A DNA stretch of 51,994 bases from an uncultured Sutterella sp. (GTDB lineage Bacteria; Pseudomonadota; Gammaproteobacteria; Burkholderiales; Burkholderiaceae_F), in NCBI GenBank assembly GCA_905202595.1, contig CAJKSP010000013.1, positions 1 to 51,994 of the forward strand, in the 5' to 3' direction. The translations under genes were made by a program, and so were the position numbers. This document shows positions 7,488 through 16,386 of this stretch, in pieces. Numbering within the stretch: position 1 is the stretch's first letter; every line of letters starts with the position of its first letter. The notes under the pieces were generated by a model, which saw nothing but the letters and a program-made list of their open reading frames with translations, did no database searches and was not told the DNA's origin.

Positions 7488-8951
7488 ATGAATGATCCGC
7501 TTCGCATCAACCTAAGCCTCGTCAGCCACACCAACATCGGCAAGACGACGCTCGCGCGGACGCTTCTCCTTCGGGATGTGGGAGAGGTCGCTGACCGCGC
7601 TCATGTCACGGAGACCGCTGACGATTTTGTGCTCGCGAGAAGCCCGGCAGGCGGCGAGCTGATTCTTTGGGACACGCCGGGATTCGGCAATTCCGTTGCG
7701 CTCGCCAAGCGGCTGGAGGGCCGTTCGAATCCCATCGGCTGGTTCCTGTCATCCGTTTGGGATCGGCTGGCCAATCGGAGCTTCTGGCTTGATCAGATCG
7801 CCATGCGCCACATCCGCGACACGTCGAGCGTTGTGCTCTATCTGGTCAATGCCTCCGAAACTTTTGACCGCTCGCCCTACTTGGAAGCTGAAATGCGGAT
7901 TCTGTCCTGGATCGGCAAGCCAGCCATCGTGTTGCTGAACCAGATGGGACCTCCGCGGGAGCCTGCGCTGGAAGCTGCTGAAGTCGACGCTTGGAAGCGA
8001 TCGCTCCAGTCCTACAGCTTCGTCAAGGATGTGCTGCCCATGGATGCCTTTGCTCGATGCTGGGTGCAGGAAGCGGCCCTTTTTGACGCCATTGGACGCT
8101 CGCTGCCTGACGAACAGCAGGAGGTGTTCTCCGTGCTGCGAAGCAACTGGATGCGCGCACGGCGCGCCATCTATGCGAGCTCCGTCGAAGCGCTGGCGCG
8201 CTATATGGCTCGGCTCCTGCTTGCGTCAGAGCCTCTCCCGATTCAAAGCCTCAAAGCTCGAGCGCTTTCCGTCGCCAAGCGATTCGGACTCTTTCAAAAC
8301 GAAAAGGACATCAAGGATGCACTTGCCGATGCGCAGTCGGCGCTTGCCTCTCAAGCGGCCGACGGCTTCTGCTCGCTGACTGACAAGCTGATTGAAGTGA
8401 ACGGCCTCACCGGACGAGGCGTCTCCAAGGAAATACTCCGCCGGCTGCGCGCCAACTGGAAGATTTCAGCTTTTGGCCTTGATCCCGGCAGTGCCGCAGC
8501 CGTAGGAACCGGCATCGGCGCCGCTTCAGGCGCCGCAGCAGGCCTTGCCGCTGACGCGGCTGCAGGCGGCCTCACGTTCGGACTGGGCACATTGATCGGC
8601 GGCATCCTCGGCGCAGTCGGCGGCATTGGCGCCGCCGCAGCCTACAACCTCAAGTCCGGCCGTCAAGGCAGCGAACTCAGCTGGAGCGATGAAGCGCTTC
8701 AGAGCGCGCTCTTGGAAACTGTGCTTCTCTACCTTGCCGTAGCGCACTTCGGCCGCGGGCGCGGCGAATGGTCCGAAAGCGAAAGCCCGTCGTTTTGGAA
8801 GAACACGGCTCGCGAGGCCATTGCGTCGCACAGCCTGAATTTTTCCAAGCTCCGCGGACTGGCGCCAGAGGCGCTGCAGAGCGCGCTCTGCTCTGGGATT
8901 GATGCCATTGTTCGAGCCATTTTCCAAACGCTTTACGGCCGCACCGGCTGA
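7488..8951 (+). CDS. DUF3482-type GTPase-like protein
   Basis: A 487-residue P-loop protein. G1 is SHTNIGKTTL (13-22, with Ser in place of the usual first Gly), G3 is DTPG (62-65), and the G4 position reads NQMG (151-154) rather than NKxD. The second half ends in a long Gly/Ala-rich hydrophobic stretch (about 335-388), repeating GxxxG-like patterns as in membrane-inserting segments. A helical tail follows. Function is unknown; the altered G4 means guanine specificity is not assured. It is downstream of the DUF2868 gene and ends at a strong terminator. A role at the inner membrane with its partner is inference. Confidence 0.78.
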   Translation: MNDPLRINLSLVSHTNIGKTTLARTLLLRDVGEVADRAHVTETADDFVLARSPAGGELILWDTPGFGNSVALAKRLEGRSNPIGWFLSSVWDRLANRSFWLDQIAMRHIRDTSSVVLYLVNASETFDRSPYLEAEMRILSWIGKPAIVLLNQMGPPREPALEAAEVDAWKRSLQSYSFVKDVLPMDAFARCWVQEAALFDAIGRSLPDEQQEVFSVLRSNWMRARRAIYASSVEALARYMARLLLASEPLPIQSLKARALSVAKRFGLFQNEKDIKDALADAQSALASQAADGFCSLTDKLIEVNGLTGRGVSKEILRRLRANWKISAFGLDPGSAAAVGTGIGAASGAAAGLAADAAAGGLTFGLGTLIGGILGAVGGIGAAAAYNLKSGRQGSELSWSDEALQSALLETVLLYLAVAHFGRGRGEWSESESPSFWKNTAREAIASHSLNFSKLRGLAPEALQSALCSGIDAIVRAIFQTLYGRTG

Positions 8952-8974
8952 CGCTGAAACTCACAGTCAAAATA

Positions 8975-9012
8975 AAAAACGTCCGACGCATGCAGCGTTC
9001 GGACGTTTTTTT
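8975..9012. terminator. Bidirectional intrinsic terminator
   Basis: Stem CGTCCGA...TCGGACG with an inner CGC/GCG, flanked by A-run and T-run (AAAAAACGTCC...GGACGTTTTTTT). It works for the GTPase gene on the plus strand and for secF on the minus strand. Confidence 0.85.
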
Positions 9013-9086
9013 ATGGATTTCTATTTCTCCTCTTCGACCGCTTGGCGCTAAAGCGCTTAGAAGCCAAGCGGCAGAAGAGAGCGGAC

Positions 9087-10019
9087 TTACGGCACCATCT
9101 GCTCGATCTCGTCCTTCTTGATGGGCTTCACCAAGTCTTCGCGCTTCACGCGCAGATAGATGGCAATAGCCGCCGCCACGAAGACGGACGAATAGACGCC
9201 AAGCAGAATGCCGATCGTCAGCGCGAGCGAGAAGTAATGCAGCGCCGGACCGCCGAAGAAGAACATCGAAAGCGTCATGCAGAGCGTCGACGTATGCGTG
9301 ATCACCGTACGGGAAATCGTCGCCGTAATGGCGGAGTTGATCACCTCGATCGAGTCCGTGCGGCGCATCTTTCTGAAATGCTCGCGAACGCGGTCGAAAA
9401 TAATCACCGACTCATTTACGGAGTAGCCCAAAACGGCCAGCACCGCCGCCAGCACCGGCAGATTGAACTCCCAATGCATGACGGAGAAGATGCCGATGAC
9501 GATCACGACGTCGTGCAGGTTGGCGATGATGGCTGAAAGCGCGAACTTCCATTCGAATCGGAAGGCGAGGTAGATCATGATGCCGACGACCACAAGCGCA
9601 AGCGCCGTGCCACCGTCCCTCGCGAGCTCGTCGCCCACCTGAGGTCCGACGAACTCCGTGCTCTTCAGATGCACATCAGGCGTCGAAGCCTGCAGCACCT
9701 TCATCACTTCAGCGGCGACCTGGCCCGACGTCTGGCCTTCCTTCGTCGGCACGCGGATCACGACGTCGCGCGCCGTGCCGAAGTTCTGCACGAGCACTTC
9801 CTTCGAGACCTGCGCCAAATCCTCGCGGATCTGCTCAGTATTGGCCGCCTGCGGATACGTCACCTCGATCTGCGTGCCGCCCGTGAACTCAATCGAGAGC
9901 GCCAGGCCGTGCGTGAAGATCCAGTAGACGGCAACGATGAAGCTGATGAGCGAAATCACGTTCAGCACATGGCGGTAGTGCATGAACGGAATCGTCTTTG
10001 AAATGCGGAAAAATTCCAT
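9087..10019 (-). CDS. secF: Protein translocase subunit SecF
   Basis: Inner-membrane component that, with SecD and YajC, uses the proton gradient to aid protein export through SecYEG. It is 310 residues. The N-terminal membrane segment is followed by the SecF motif LSIEFTGGTQIEV, a periplasmic domain, then five membrane segments with LGYSVNESVIIFDRVREHFRKMRR, the SecD/SecF family signature. It starts 18 bases after secD and ends the leftward queA-tgt-yajC-secD-secF operon. Confidence 0.96.
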   Translation of the reverse strand: MEFFRISKTIPFMHYRHVLNVISLISFIVAVYWIFTHGLALSIEFTGGTQIEVTYPQAANTEQIREDLAQVSKEVLVQNFGTARDVVIRVPTKEGQTSGQVAAEVMKVLQASTPDVHLKSTEFVGPQVGDELARDGGTALALVVVGIMIYLAFRFEWKFALSAIIANLHDVVIVIGIFSVMHWEFNLPVLAAVLAVLGYSVNESVIIFDRVREHFRKMRRTDSIEVINSAITATISRTVITHTSTLCMTLSMFFFGGPALHYFSLALTIGILLGVYSSVFVAAAIAIYLRVKREDLVKPIKKDEIEQMVP

Positions 10020-10037
10020 TTTGTTCTGCTCCCCGGC

Positions 10038-11933
10038 TTACTTCGCCGCGTTCTGATCGGTTTCAGGACGCCAGATCTGGCCGATATGAACTCGCGTGAG
10101 CTTCTTGCGGCGGCCGTAGATCAGATTGATCAAGCCGCGGGAAACCACAACCGAGGTGAAGATCGAGGTCGCAATGCCCAGGCAGTGCACAACAGCGAAG
10201 CCGCGGACCGGACCGGAGCCGAAGATGAGAAGCGCGAGACCGGCGATCAAGCTCGTGATGTTCGAGTCGAGAATCGTGGCAAAAGCGCGTTCATAGCCTT
10301 CGCTGATGGCGGTTTGCGGCTGCCGGCCGATGCGGAGCTCTTCGCGGACGCGTTCGTTAATCAGCACGTTCGAGTCGACGGCCATGCCGAGCGTCAGTGC
10401 AATGGCGCCGATGCCAGGCAGCGTCAGCGTCGCCTGCAGCAGCGACAGGATCGAGATCAGCATCATGACGTTGCACATGAGCGAGATCGCCGACACGACG
10501 CCGAACACTTGGTAGTAGACCATCATGAAGACCGCGACGGCGATGAAGCCGTAGAGCGTCGAGCGGAAGCCCGCTTCGATGTTCGCTTCGCCGAGGCTCG
10601 GGCCGATCAGGCGCTCTTCAACAATCTCCATCGGCGCGGCCAGCGAGCCGGCGCGAAGCACCAGCGCCGTATCCGTCGCTTCCATGGCCGTCATGGCGCC
10701 CGAGATCTGCACGCGGCCGCCGCCGATTTCCTGGCGGATCACCGGCGCCGTCACCACTTCGCCCTTGCCCTTTTCAAAGAGCAGGATCGCCATGCGCTTG
10801 CCGACGTTTTCGCGCGTCACCTCCTGGAAGATGCGGGCGCCGCGGTTGTCGAGCTCGAGGTTCACCGTCGGCTCCTGCGTCTGGCTGTCAAAGCCCGGCT
10901 GCGCATCGTTGAGGCTGTCGCCCGTAAGAATCACGCGTCGCTTGACGAGAATCGGACGTCCGTCGCGATCCGTAAACTGCTCGTCACCGAAGGGCACGTT
11001 GCCCTGCGCAAGCTGTGCGAGCGCTTCAGGGCTGTCGTCGACCATGCGGATTTCAAGCGTCGCCGTGCGGCCGAGAATGTCCTTCGCCTTGGCCGTATCC
11101 TGAACGCCCGGAAGCTGCACGACGATGCGGTCGGCGCCCTGCTGCGCGATCACCGGCTCAGCAACGCCGAGCTCGTTGATTCGGTTGTGCAGCGTGGAGA
11201 TGTTCTGCTTGAGCGCATTGTTCTGAACGTTCTGAATCGCCTTCTGCGAGAGCGACGCGCGGATGATGTAGGGCGCAGCGGACGCTTCCGGCAGCGTGAG
11301 CACGAGATCCGGCTGCGTATTGCGCATCAGATCGTTCGCGCGGGCGCGCTCCTCTTCCGTCGCAAAGCTGATTTCGATGTCGTTGCCGACGCGGTTGATG
11401 CCGCTGTGGCGGATGCGCTTGTCGCGGAACTGCGTGCGCAGGTCGGCGGCCGTCGCATCAGCACGCTTCGTGATCGCCGCGCGCATGTCGACCTGCAGGA
11501 GGAAGTGAACGCCGCCGCGCAGGTCAAGGCCGAGGTACATCGGCTGGCCGTTGATCTTCAGGAGCCAGTTCGGCGTATTCGGCACGAGATTGAGCGCCAC
11601 GATGTAGGACGGATCCTTCGGGTCGCTGTTGAGCGCGCGGTCAATGACTTCGCGGGCTTCCAGCTGTTCTTCCGTCTGAGTCGGGTCAAAGCGCACGCGG
11701 ATCGTATTCTGCTGAGCGCCCTGCTCGAAGAAGACGCCGTTCGGCGAGAGCTTGGCATCAGCGAGAACCGACTGGACGCGGTTCATCGTCTCTTCCGTCA
11801 CCTTGACCGTCGCCTTGCCCGACGAAATCTGCACGGCAGGAGATTCGCCGTAGAAATTCGGCAGCGTATAGACGAGTCCGATGAGCAGGACAATGCCGAT
11901 CAGTATGTATTTCCAAAGAGGATAGCGATTCAT
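10038..11933 (-). CDS. secD: Protein translocase subunit SecD
   Basis: Partner of SecF, 631 residues, the normal proteobacterial size. A single N-terminal membrane segment (MNRYPLWKYILIGIVLLIGL) is followed by the LGLDLRGGVHFLLQVD motif and large periplasmic P1 domains. A C-terminal five-segment membrane block contains GMAVDSNVLINERVREELR. It lies 177 bases after yajC; that spacer is unusually rich in hairpins (see separate entry). Confidence 0.96.
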   Translation of the reverse strand: MNRYPLWKYILIGIVLLIGLVYTLPNFYGESPAVQISSGKATVKVTEETMNRVQSVLADAKLSPNGVFFEQGAQQNTIRVRFDPTQTEEQLEAREVIDRALNSDPKDPSYIVALNLVPNTPNWLLKINGQPMYLGLDLRGGVHFLLQVDMRAAITKRADATAADLRTQFRDKRIRHSGINRVGNDIEISFATEEERARANDLMRNTQPDLVLTLPEASAAPYIIRASLSQKAIQNVQNNALKQNISTLHNRINELGVAEPVIAQQGADRIVVQLPGVQDTAKAKDILGRTATLEIRMVDDSPEALAQLAQGNVPFGDEQFTDRDGRPILVKRRVILTGDSLNDAQPGFDSQTQEPTVNLELDNRGARIFQEVTRENVGKRMAILLFEKGKGEVVTAPVIRQEIGGGRVQISGAMTAMEATDTALVLRAGSLAAPMEIVEERLIGPSLGEANIEAGFRSTLYGFIAVAVFMMVYYQVFGVVSAISLMCNVMMLISILSLLQATLTLPGIGAIALTLGMAVDSNVLINERVREELRIGRQPQTAISEGYERAFATILDSNITSLIAGLALLIFGSGPVRGFAVVHCLGIATSIFTSVVVSRGLINLIYGRRKKLTRVHIGQIWRPETDQNAAK

Positions 11934-11962
11934 TCGCTCACTCCGTAGTTCGGGAAAGGCAA

Positions 11963-12098
11963 AGGGCCTTCCGGCCCTCCCGATTCCCTGCTGTCAAGCC
12001 GCAGAAGGGCTTCGAAAAGCCTTTTTCGAGCCTCTCGAAGCCCCCGGCGGATTCGCTGTGCGATGCGGCCGCGGAGGACTGCATCGTCCGCCGCGGCC
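11963..12098 (-). other. Cluster of three hairpins in the yajC-secD spacer
   Basis: Three inverted repeats fill the gap between yajC and secD: GGCCGCGG-A-GGAC paired with GTCC-G-CCGCGGCC (12067-12098, one mismatch); GGGCTTCGA with TCGAAGCCC (12007-12015 and 12035-12043); and AGGGCC with GGCCCT (11963-11978). None has a T-run typical of terminators. They could stabilise or process the operon message or set relative expression; no function is known to me. Confidence 0.45.
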
Positions 12099-12110
12099 GG
12101 CATGAAAGCA

Positions 12111-12455
12111 TCAGAACTTGACGGTGCCCTTCGGCAGAACCGTCTGAACGGCAGCGCGCTGCATGCGCACGACGACAGCCTTGCCGTCGACTTCGGCGAC
12201 CTGCAGGCCGATCTGCTGCTCGTCGACAGCGGTAATGCGGCCGGCCAGTCCGCCGAGCGTCATCACTTCATCGCCCTTCGCGAGCGAGGCGCACATCTGC
12301 ATGTGCTCCTTTTGGCGCTTCTGCTGCGGACGAATGAGGAAGAACCAGAAAACGGCGAAGATGACGATAAGAGGAAGAACTTGAACGAGGAAGCCTTCCA
12401 TGCCGCCGGCGGCTGCCGTTTCGCCGGCCGCCAATGCGTCGCTGATCAAAAACAT
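12111..12455 (-). CDS. yajC: Preprotein translocase accessory protein YajC
   Basis: A 114-residue single-pass membrane protein of the SecDF-YajC complex. The membrane segment is VLPLIVIFAVFWFFLIRPQQKRQKEH (about 27-52), with the RPQQKR family signature. It is followed by the small cytoplasmic domain SLAKGDEVMTLGGLAGRITAVDE. It is located between tgt and secD as in most proteobacteria. Confidence 0.95.
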   Translation of the reverse strand: MFLISDALAAGETAAAGGMEGFLVQVLPLIVIFAVFWFFLIRPQQKRQKEHMQMCASLAKGDEVMTLGGLAGRITAVDEQQIGLQVAEVDGKAVVVRMQRAAVQTVLPKGTVKF

Positions 12456-12524
12456 GAGAACTCCGGTATGGAAAAAATCGGACGCCGCCTGCTTGGTCCA
12501 TAACTAGCAGACGGCAATTTGAGC

Positions 12525-12573
12525 ATTATAAAAGGGAGAGGCGGACCTTTTCCTCAGGAATGGCCCCCTCTCC
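12525..12573 (-). terminator. Probable tgt terminator with an overlapping -10-like hexamer
   Basis: On the minus strand a 10-bp stem with one mismatch (12564-12573 with 12535-12544) is followed by TTTTAT. The T-run merges into a perfect TATAAT (12525-12530), which could be a -10 for yajC, although no matching -35 is visible. Both roles are tentative. Confidence 0.4.
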
Positions 12574-12593
12574 GCCGAAATGTAAGCAAGCGA

Positions 12594-13727
12594 TTACTCA
12601 ATGCCTCGCGCACGGTCTTCGTGGAACTTCTTCTTCCATTCGTCGAATCGGCCCTCTTCGATCGCCTGCCGAATCTCGCCCATGAGCGTGAGGTAGTAGT
12701 GCAGGTTGTGAATCGTATTGAGCCTTGCGCCGAGAATTTCGCCCGCCTTGTGCAGATGATGCAGATAAGCGCGGGAGAAGTTGCGGCACGCATAGCACGT
12801 GCAGGTCGGATCAAGCGGCCGCAGATCGTTGCGGTAGCGGCTGTTCTTGAGCTTGATGTCGCCGAATCGCGTGAAGAGCCAGCCATTTCGGGCATTGCGA
12901 GTGGGCATCACGCAGTCGAACATGTCGATGCCCTTGGAGACGCCGTCGACCAAATCTTCAGGCGTGCCCACGCCCATCAGATAACGCGGATGATCCTCAG
13001 GAAGCTTCCAGGCGATTTCATCAAGAATCCGCTGCATCTCCTCCTTCGGCTCGCCCACGGACAACCCGCCGATGGCGTAGCCGTGGAATCCGATTTCCTT
13101 CAAGCCCTCTAGCGACTCTTCTCGCAGCGACGTGAACATGCCGCCCTGCACAATGCCGAAGAGCGTATTCGGGTTTTCAAGGCGGTCGAACTCATCCTTC
13201 GAGCGCTTCGCCCAGCGCAGGCTCATGCGCATCGACTTGGCCGCCTCAAGCTCCGTTGCCGGCCGGCCGTTGATTTGATACGGCGTGCATTCGTCGAGCA
13301 CCATGGTCACGTCGGAATTGAGCGTGCGCTGAATCTGCATCGAGATTTCCGGCGTTAAAAAGAGCTTGTCGCCATTGATCGGGTTGCTGAAGTGCACGCC
13401 CTCTTCAGTGATCTTCCTCAGCTCGCCCAGGCTGAAGACCTGAAAGCCGCCCGAATCCGTGAGGATGGGGCGATGCCACTGCATGAAGCCGTGGAGCCCC
13501 TTGTGCGCCCCGATCACTTCCAGCCCCGGACGGAGCCAGAGATGAAACGTATTGCCGAGAATGATCTGCGCGCCGACTTCTTCAAGCTCGTAAGGCGCCA
13601 TCGCCTTGACGGAGCCGTAGGTGCCGACGGGCATGAAGATCGGCGTTTCGACGACGCCGTGATTAAGCGTGAGCGTCCCGCGGCGGGCTTTGCCGCAGGT
13701 CGCCTTCACCTGGAATGAAAAAGCCAT
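12594..13727 (-). CDS. tgt: Queuine/preQ1 tRNA-ribosyltransferase Tgt
   Basis: Swaps guanine 34 for preQ1 in tRNAs with GUN anticodons. It is 377 residues. The active-site block ILTDSGGFQVFSLG puts the catalytic Asp at 91; a second conserved block is GIDMFDCVMPTRNARNG; the zinc site is built from the CTCYAC cysteines and a nearby His. It is downstream of queA (30-base gap), so consecutive steps of queuosine synthesis are co-transcribed. Confidence 0.97.
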   Translation of the reverse strand: MAFSFQVKATCGKARRGTLTLNHGVVETPIFMPVGTYGSVKAMAPYELEEVGAQIILGNTFHLWLRPGLEVIGAHKGLHGFMQWHRPILTDSGGFQVFSLGELRKITEEGVHFSNPINGDKLFLTPEISMQIQRTLNSDVTMVLDECTPYQINGRPATELEAAKSMRMSLRWAKRSKDEFDRLENPNTLFGIVQGGMFTSLREESLEGLKEIGFHGYAIGGLSVGEPKEEMQRILDEIAWKLPEDHPRYLMGVGTPEDLVDGVSKGIDMFDCVMPTRNARNGWLFTRFGDIKLKNSRYRNDLRPLDPTCTCYACRNFSRAYLHHLHKAGEILGARLNTIHNLHYYLTLMGEIRQAIEEGRFDEWKKKFHEDRARGIE

Positions 13728-13757
13728 GCTGGGTTTTCTCCTTCGGGGAAGCGGCGC

Positions 13758-14804
13758 TCAGGCGCCTTTCATTTTTTCGATGAAGCAGGCATCGCCGTAG
13801 CTGAAGAAGCGGTACCGCTCCTTCACTGCATGCGCATAGGCTTCGAGAATGCGCTCCCGTCCGACCAGCGCCGAAACGAGCATGACAAGCGTCGATTTCG
13901 GCAGATGGAAGTTCGTCACGAGCGCATCGATGATCTTGAACTGATAGCCCGGCGTGATGAAGAGCGACGTATTGCGGGCGCCGGCCTGAACATGGCCCGG
14001 ACGATCCGCAGCACTCTCCAGCGTGCGAAGCGACGTCGTGCCGACGGCCACAACGCGCCGGCCTTCCGCTTTCGCGCGGTTGATCTTCTCCGCAACGTCT
14101 TCAGGCACCGAGTACCACTCGGAATGCATGTGATGTTCGGAAATCTTCTCTTCGCGCACCGGCTGGAAGGTGCCGGCGCCCACATGGAGCGTCACGTATT
14201 CGATGTCGACGCCGTCAGCGGCAATCTTCTTCAGCAGCTCTTCAGTGAAATGAAGGCCGGCTGTCGGCGCTGCCACAGCGCCGGGATACTTGGCGTAGAC
14301 AGTCTGATAGCGGCCTTCATCGGCCTTGTCGGCGGCGTGCTCGATATAGGGCGGCAACGGCACCTTGCCGAAGGCATCGAGAACGCCGAGCACCGGCTCC
14401 TCGAACTCCAGCATGAAGAATTCGCCTTCGCGGCCCGTCACCAGAACAGGCGCCTGTCGGCCATCGGCCTCAAAGAAAAGCTTGGCGCCCGCCTTCGGCG
14501 ACTTGCTCGCACGAACCATGGCGATGGCCGTCTTTTCGCCCGTGACGCGTTCGATCAGCGCTTCAACAGCGCCTCCCGTCTCCTTATGTCCCAGAAGACG
14601 CGCCTTGATCACGCGCGTATTGTTGGCAATCAGAAGATCGCCCGGGCGCAGGAAGCGCTCGATGTCCGTGAAATGGCAGTCTTCCAGCACGTCTTCCGTG
14701 ATGTGGAGAAGACGCGAGGCCGAACGGTCGGCCAGCGGATACTGCGCAATGAGCTCCTTCGGGAGCTCGAAATCAAAATCAGAAAGGTATTGCTCTTGCT
14801 GCAT
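13758..14804 (-). CDS. queA: S-adenosylmethionine:tRNA ribosyltransferase-isomerase QueA
   Basis: Adds the epoxycyclopentane precursor from SAM to preQ1-tRNA. The ATG at 14804 (MQQEQYLSDFDFELPKELIA) gives 348 residues, the expected size; the frame is open 18 codons further upstream. Conserved blocks are FDFELPxxLIAQYP, DLLIANNTRVIKARLLGHK, PLPPYI, AAPTAGLHFTEELL and VGAGTFQPV. First gene of the leftward queA-tgt-yajC-secD-secF run. Confidence 0.95.
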   Translation of the reverse strand: MQQEQYLSDFDFELPKELIAQYPLADRSASRLLHITEDVLEDCHFTDIERFLRPGDLLIANNTRVIKARLLGHKETGGAVEALIERVTGEKTAIAMVRASKSPKAGAKLFFEADGRQAPVLVTGREGEFFMLEFEEPVLGVLDAFGKVPLPPYIEHAADKADEGRYQTVYAKYPGAVAAPTAGLHFTEELLKKIAADGVDIEYVTLHVGAGTFQPVREEKISEHHMHSEWYSVPEDVAEKINRAKAEGRRVVAVGTTSLRTLESAADRPGHVQAGARNTSLFITPGYQFKIIDALVTNFHLPKSTLVMLVSALVGRERILEAYAHAVKERYRFFSYGDACFIEKMKGA

Positions 14805-14885
14805 GGCTTGACAGGCCACTTGAAAAGGAAAAGCCGGAAGTTTAATGGCTTTTCTCACTGCAGGCAGAGCGAGCGCCGCGGCTTT

Positions 14886-16268
14886 TCAGAGGCTGCCGGC
14901 CACATCCATCGCTTCGATCAGCACGCTTCCAGAGCGCTTGCCGCTGTTGTCCGCTTCGTCGGCCCCAACAGCAGCCAGGCCGTTCAGAATAGAGAGCATA
15001 TTCCCTGAAAGGGTGATGCCGTCGACAGGGTGAACAATGCGGCCGCCTTCTACCCAAAATCCTGCAGCGCCTTGTGAATAATCGCCTGTCACGGCATTAA
15101 GCCCAGCCCCGATGAGCTCCGTTACCAACACGCCTCGAGGGATGCTTTGAAGCATTGCTTCAAGCGAATCCGCTGACGTCGTCTTGGAGGACGTCAGCCG
15201 CAAACCGTATGCACCTCCGGCATTGCCAGTGGTTGTCAGCCCTAGCTTTCTCGCGCTGTAGCTTGAAAGAAAAGCGCCGCGCAGAATGCCCTTGTCGACA
15301 ACCAATCGCCGGCTGCCTGCGCAGCCTTCATTGTCAAAAGCCGCGGAGCCGATGCCGCCGACAAGGTAAGGATCCTCTTCAACGCTCACATGAGCGGGGA
15401 AAATCTTCGTGCCGAAGCGCCCGACAAGACAGCTTGCCTTCCGGTAGAGCGCCCTGCCGCTCGCCAGCTCCTCCAGCATGTCCAAAAAGCCAGTAGCGAC
15501 ATTAGCCTCAAAAATAACCGGGCAGGTCATCGTGGGTAGGCTCCGCGAACCGAGGCGGGCTACCGCACGCGAGGCCGCCTTGCGTCCCAGCTCTTCCGGC
15601 GACGGCAGCGCTTCAGGGAACCGGGACTCTGCCCACCAGCCGTCTCGCTGCGACTCCTCCGCGCGTTCCGCAACCGGCCAGCAATCGACGGAATGGCGCC
15701 CGTAGGGGTAGCCCGCACAAAAGCCAAGCGTATTGGCCAGCGTGAAGCAGCCTTCCGACGTATCAAAGCGGACGCCGTCCGTATTGACGACAGACGAATC
15801 AAAGGCAAGCGCAGCCGCTTCAGCTCTGACGAGATAGTCCTTCGCTTCTTCAACGTCGCCAAGAAAAGGATGATGAAGCGACAAGTCGGGGAATCGAGTT
15901 TGCAGTGACGCTGGATCCGGCAGGCCTGCGCACGAATCTTCCGCTGCATAGCGCGCAATGCGAACGGCCGCTGCGGCTGCCGCTTCAAGCGCTTCTTCAG
16001 ACAGATCCGACGTGCTGGCTACGCCCTTGCGCTTTCCGATCCAGGCCGAAACCGTCAGCTGCGACTCTTCCGTATGCTCGACGGATTCAAGATCGCCCTC
16101 TCGCACGGCAACGGAAAGTCCTTGATCGGCGCTTGCCTCCGCCGATGCTTCGTCGCCGCCCAGCGCCTTGACGCGGCGAATGGCCCAGAGAGCCGCCTCC
16201 TTCGTCTGCGCTTCCCATGCCTGCACGCGGGCCTTTGATTCCTGCTGCGCTTTGCTTTCTGCCGTCAT
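14886..16268 (-). CDS. pmbA: Metalloprotease-related protein PmbA (TldE)
   Basis: Partner of TldD in a heteromeric zinc protease that trims peptides such as microcins and degrades unfolded helical peptides. About 460 residues from the ATG at 16268 (MTAESKAQQ), which has AAAGAG suitably upstream; an ATG at 16274 and an open frame to 16388 are alternatives. Family features are LSVAVREGDLESVEHTEESQL, the GAAGF block near the C-terminus and VDGITLSGNML. As in other PmbA/TldE proteins there is no HExxxH zinc motif, which TldD supplies; tldD is not in this window. Divergent from darP. Confidence 0.93.
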   Translation of the reverse strand: MTAESKAQQESKARVQAWEAQTKEAALWAIRRVKALGGDEASAEASADQGLSVAVREGDLESVEHTEESQLTVSAWIGKRKGVASTSDLSEEALEAAAAAAVRIARYAAEDSCAGLPDPASLQTRFPDLSLHHPFLGDVEEAKDYLVRAEAAALAFDSSVVNTDGVRFDTSEGCFTLANTLGFCAGYPYGRHSVDCWPVAERAEESQRDGWWAESRFPEALPSPEELGRKAASRAVARLGSRSLPTMTCPVIFEANVATGFLDMLEELASGRALYRKASCLVGRFGTKIFPAHVSVEEDPYLVGGIGSAAFDNEGCAGSRRLVVDKGILRGAFLSSYSARKLGLTTTGNAGGAYGLRLTSSKTTSADSLEAMLQSIPRGVLVTELIGAGLNAVTGDYSQGAAGFWVEGGRIVHPVDGITLSGNMLSILNGLAAVGADEADNSGKRSGSVLIEAMDVAGSL

Positions 16269-16386
16269 GTCCATCTCTTTGCGTCCGCCGTCAGGAACGT
16301 CTTCTCTACGCTTGCCTGCGTTCGCGCCTAAGCCCGAAAACCTTATCATGTTCCCTTTCATGACAAACTCAAGGAAGTCAACACCC

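Noticed and set aside
10086..11948. A 620-codon plus-strand open frame opposite secD
   Set aside because: Mirror frame of a GC-rich gene: Arg/His/Asp-rich with no recognisable domain, while secD on the other strand is certain.
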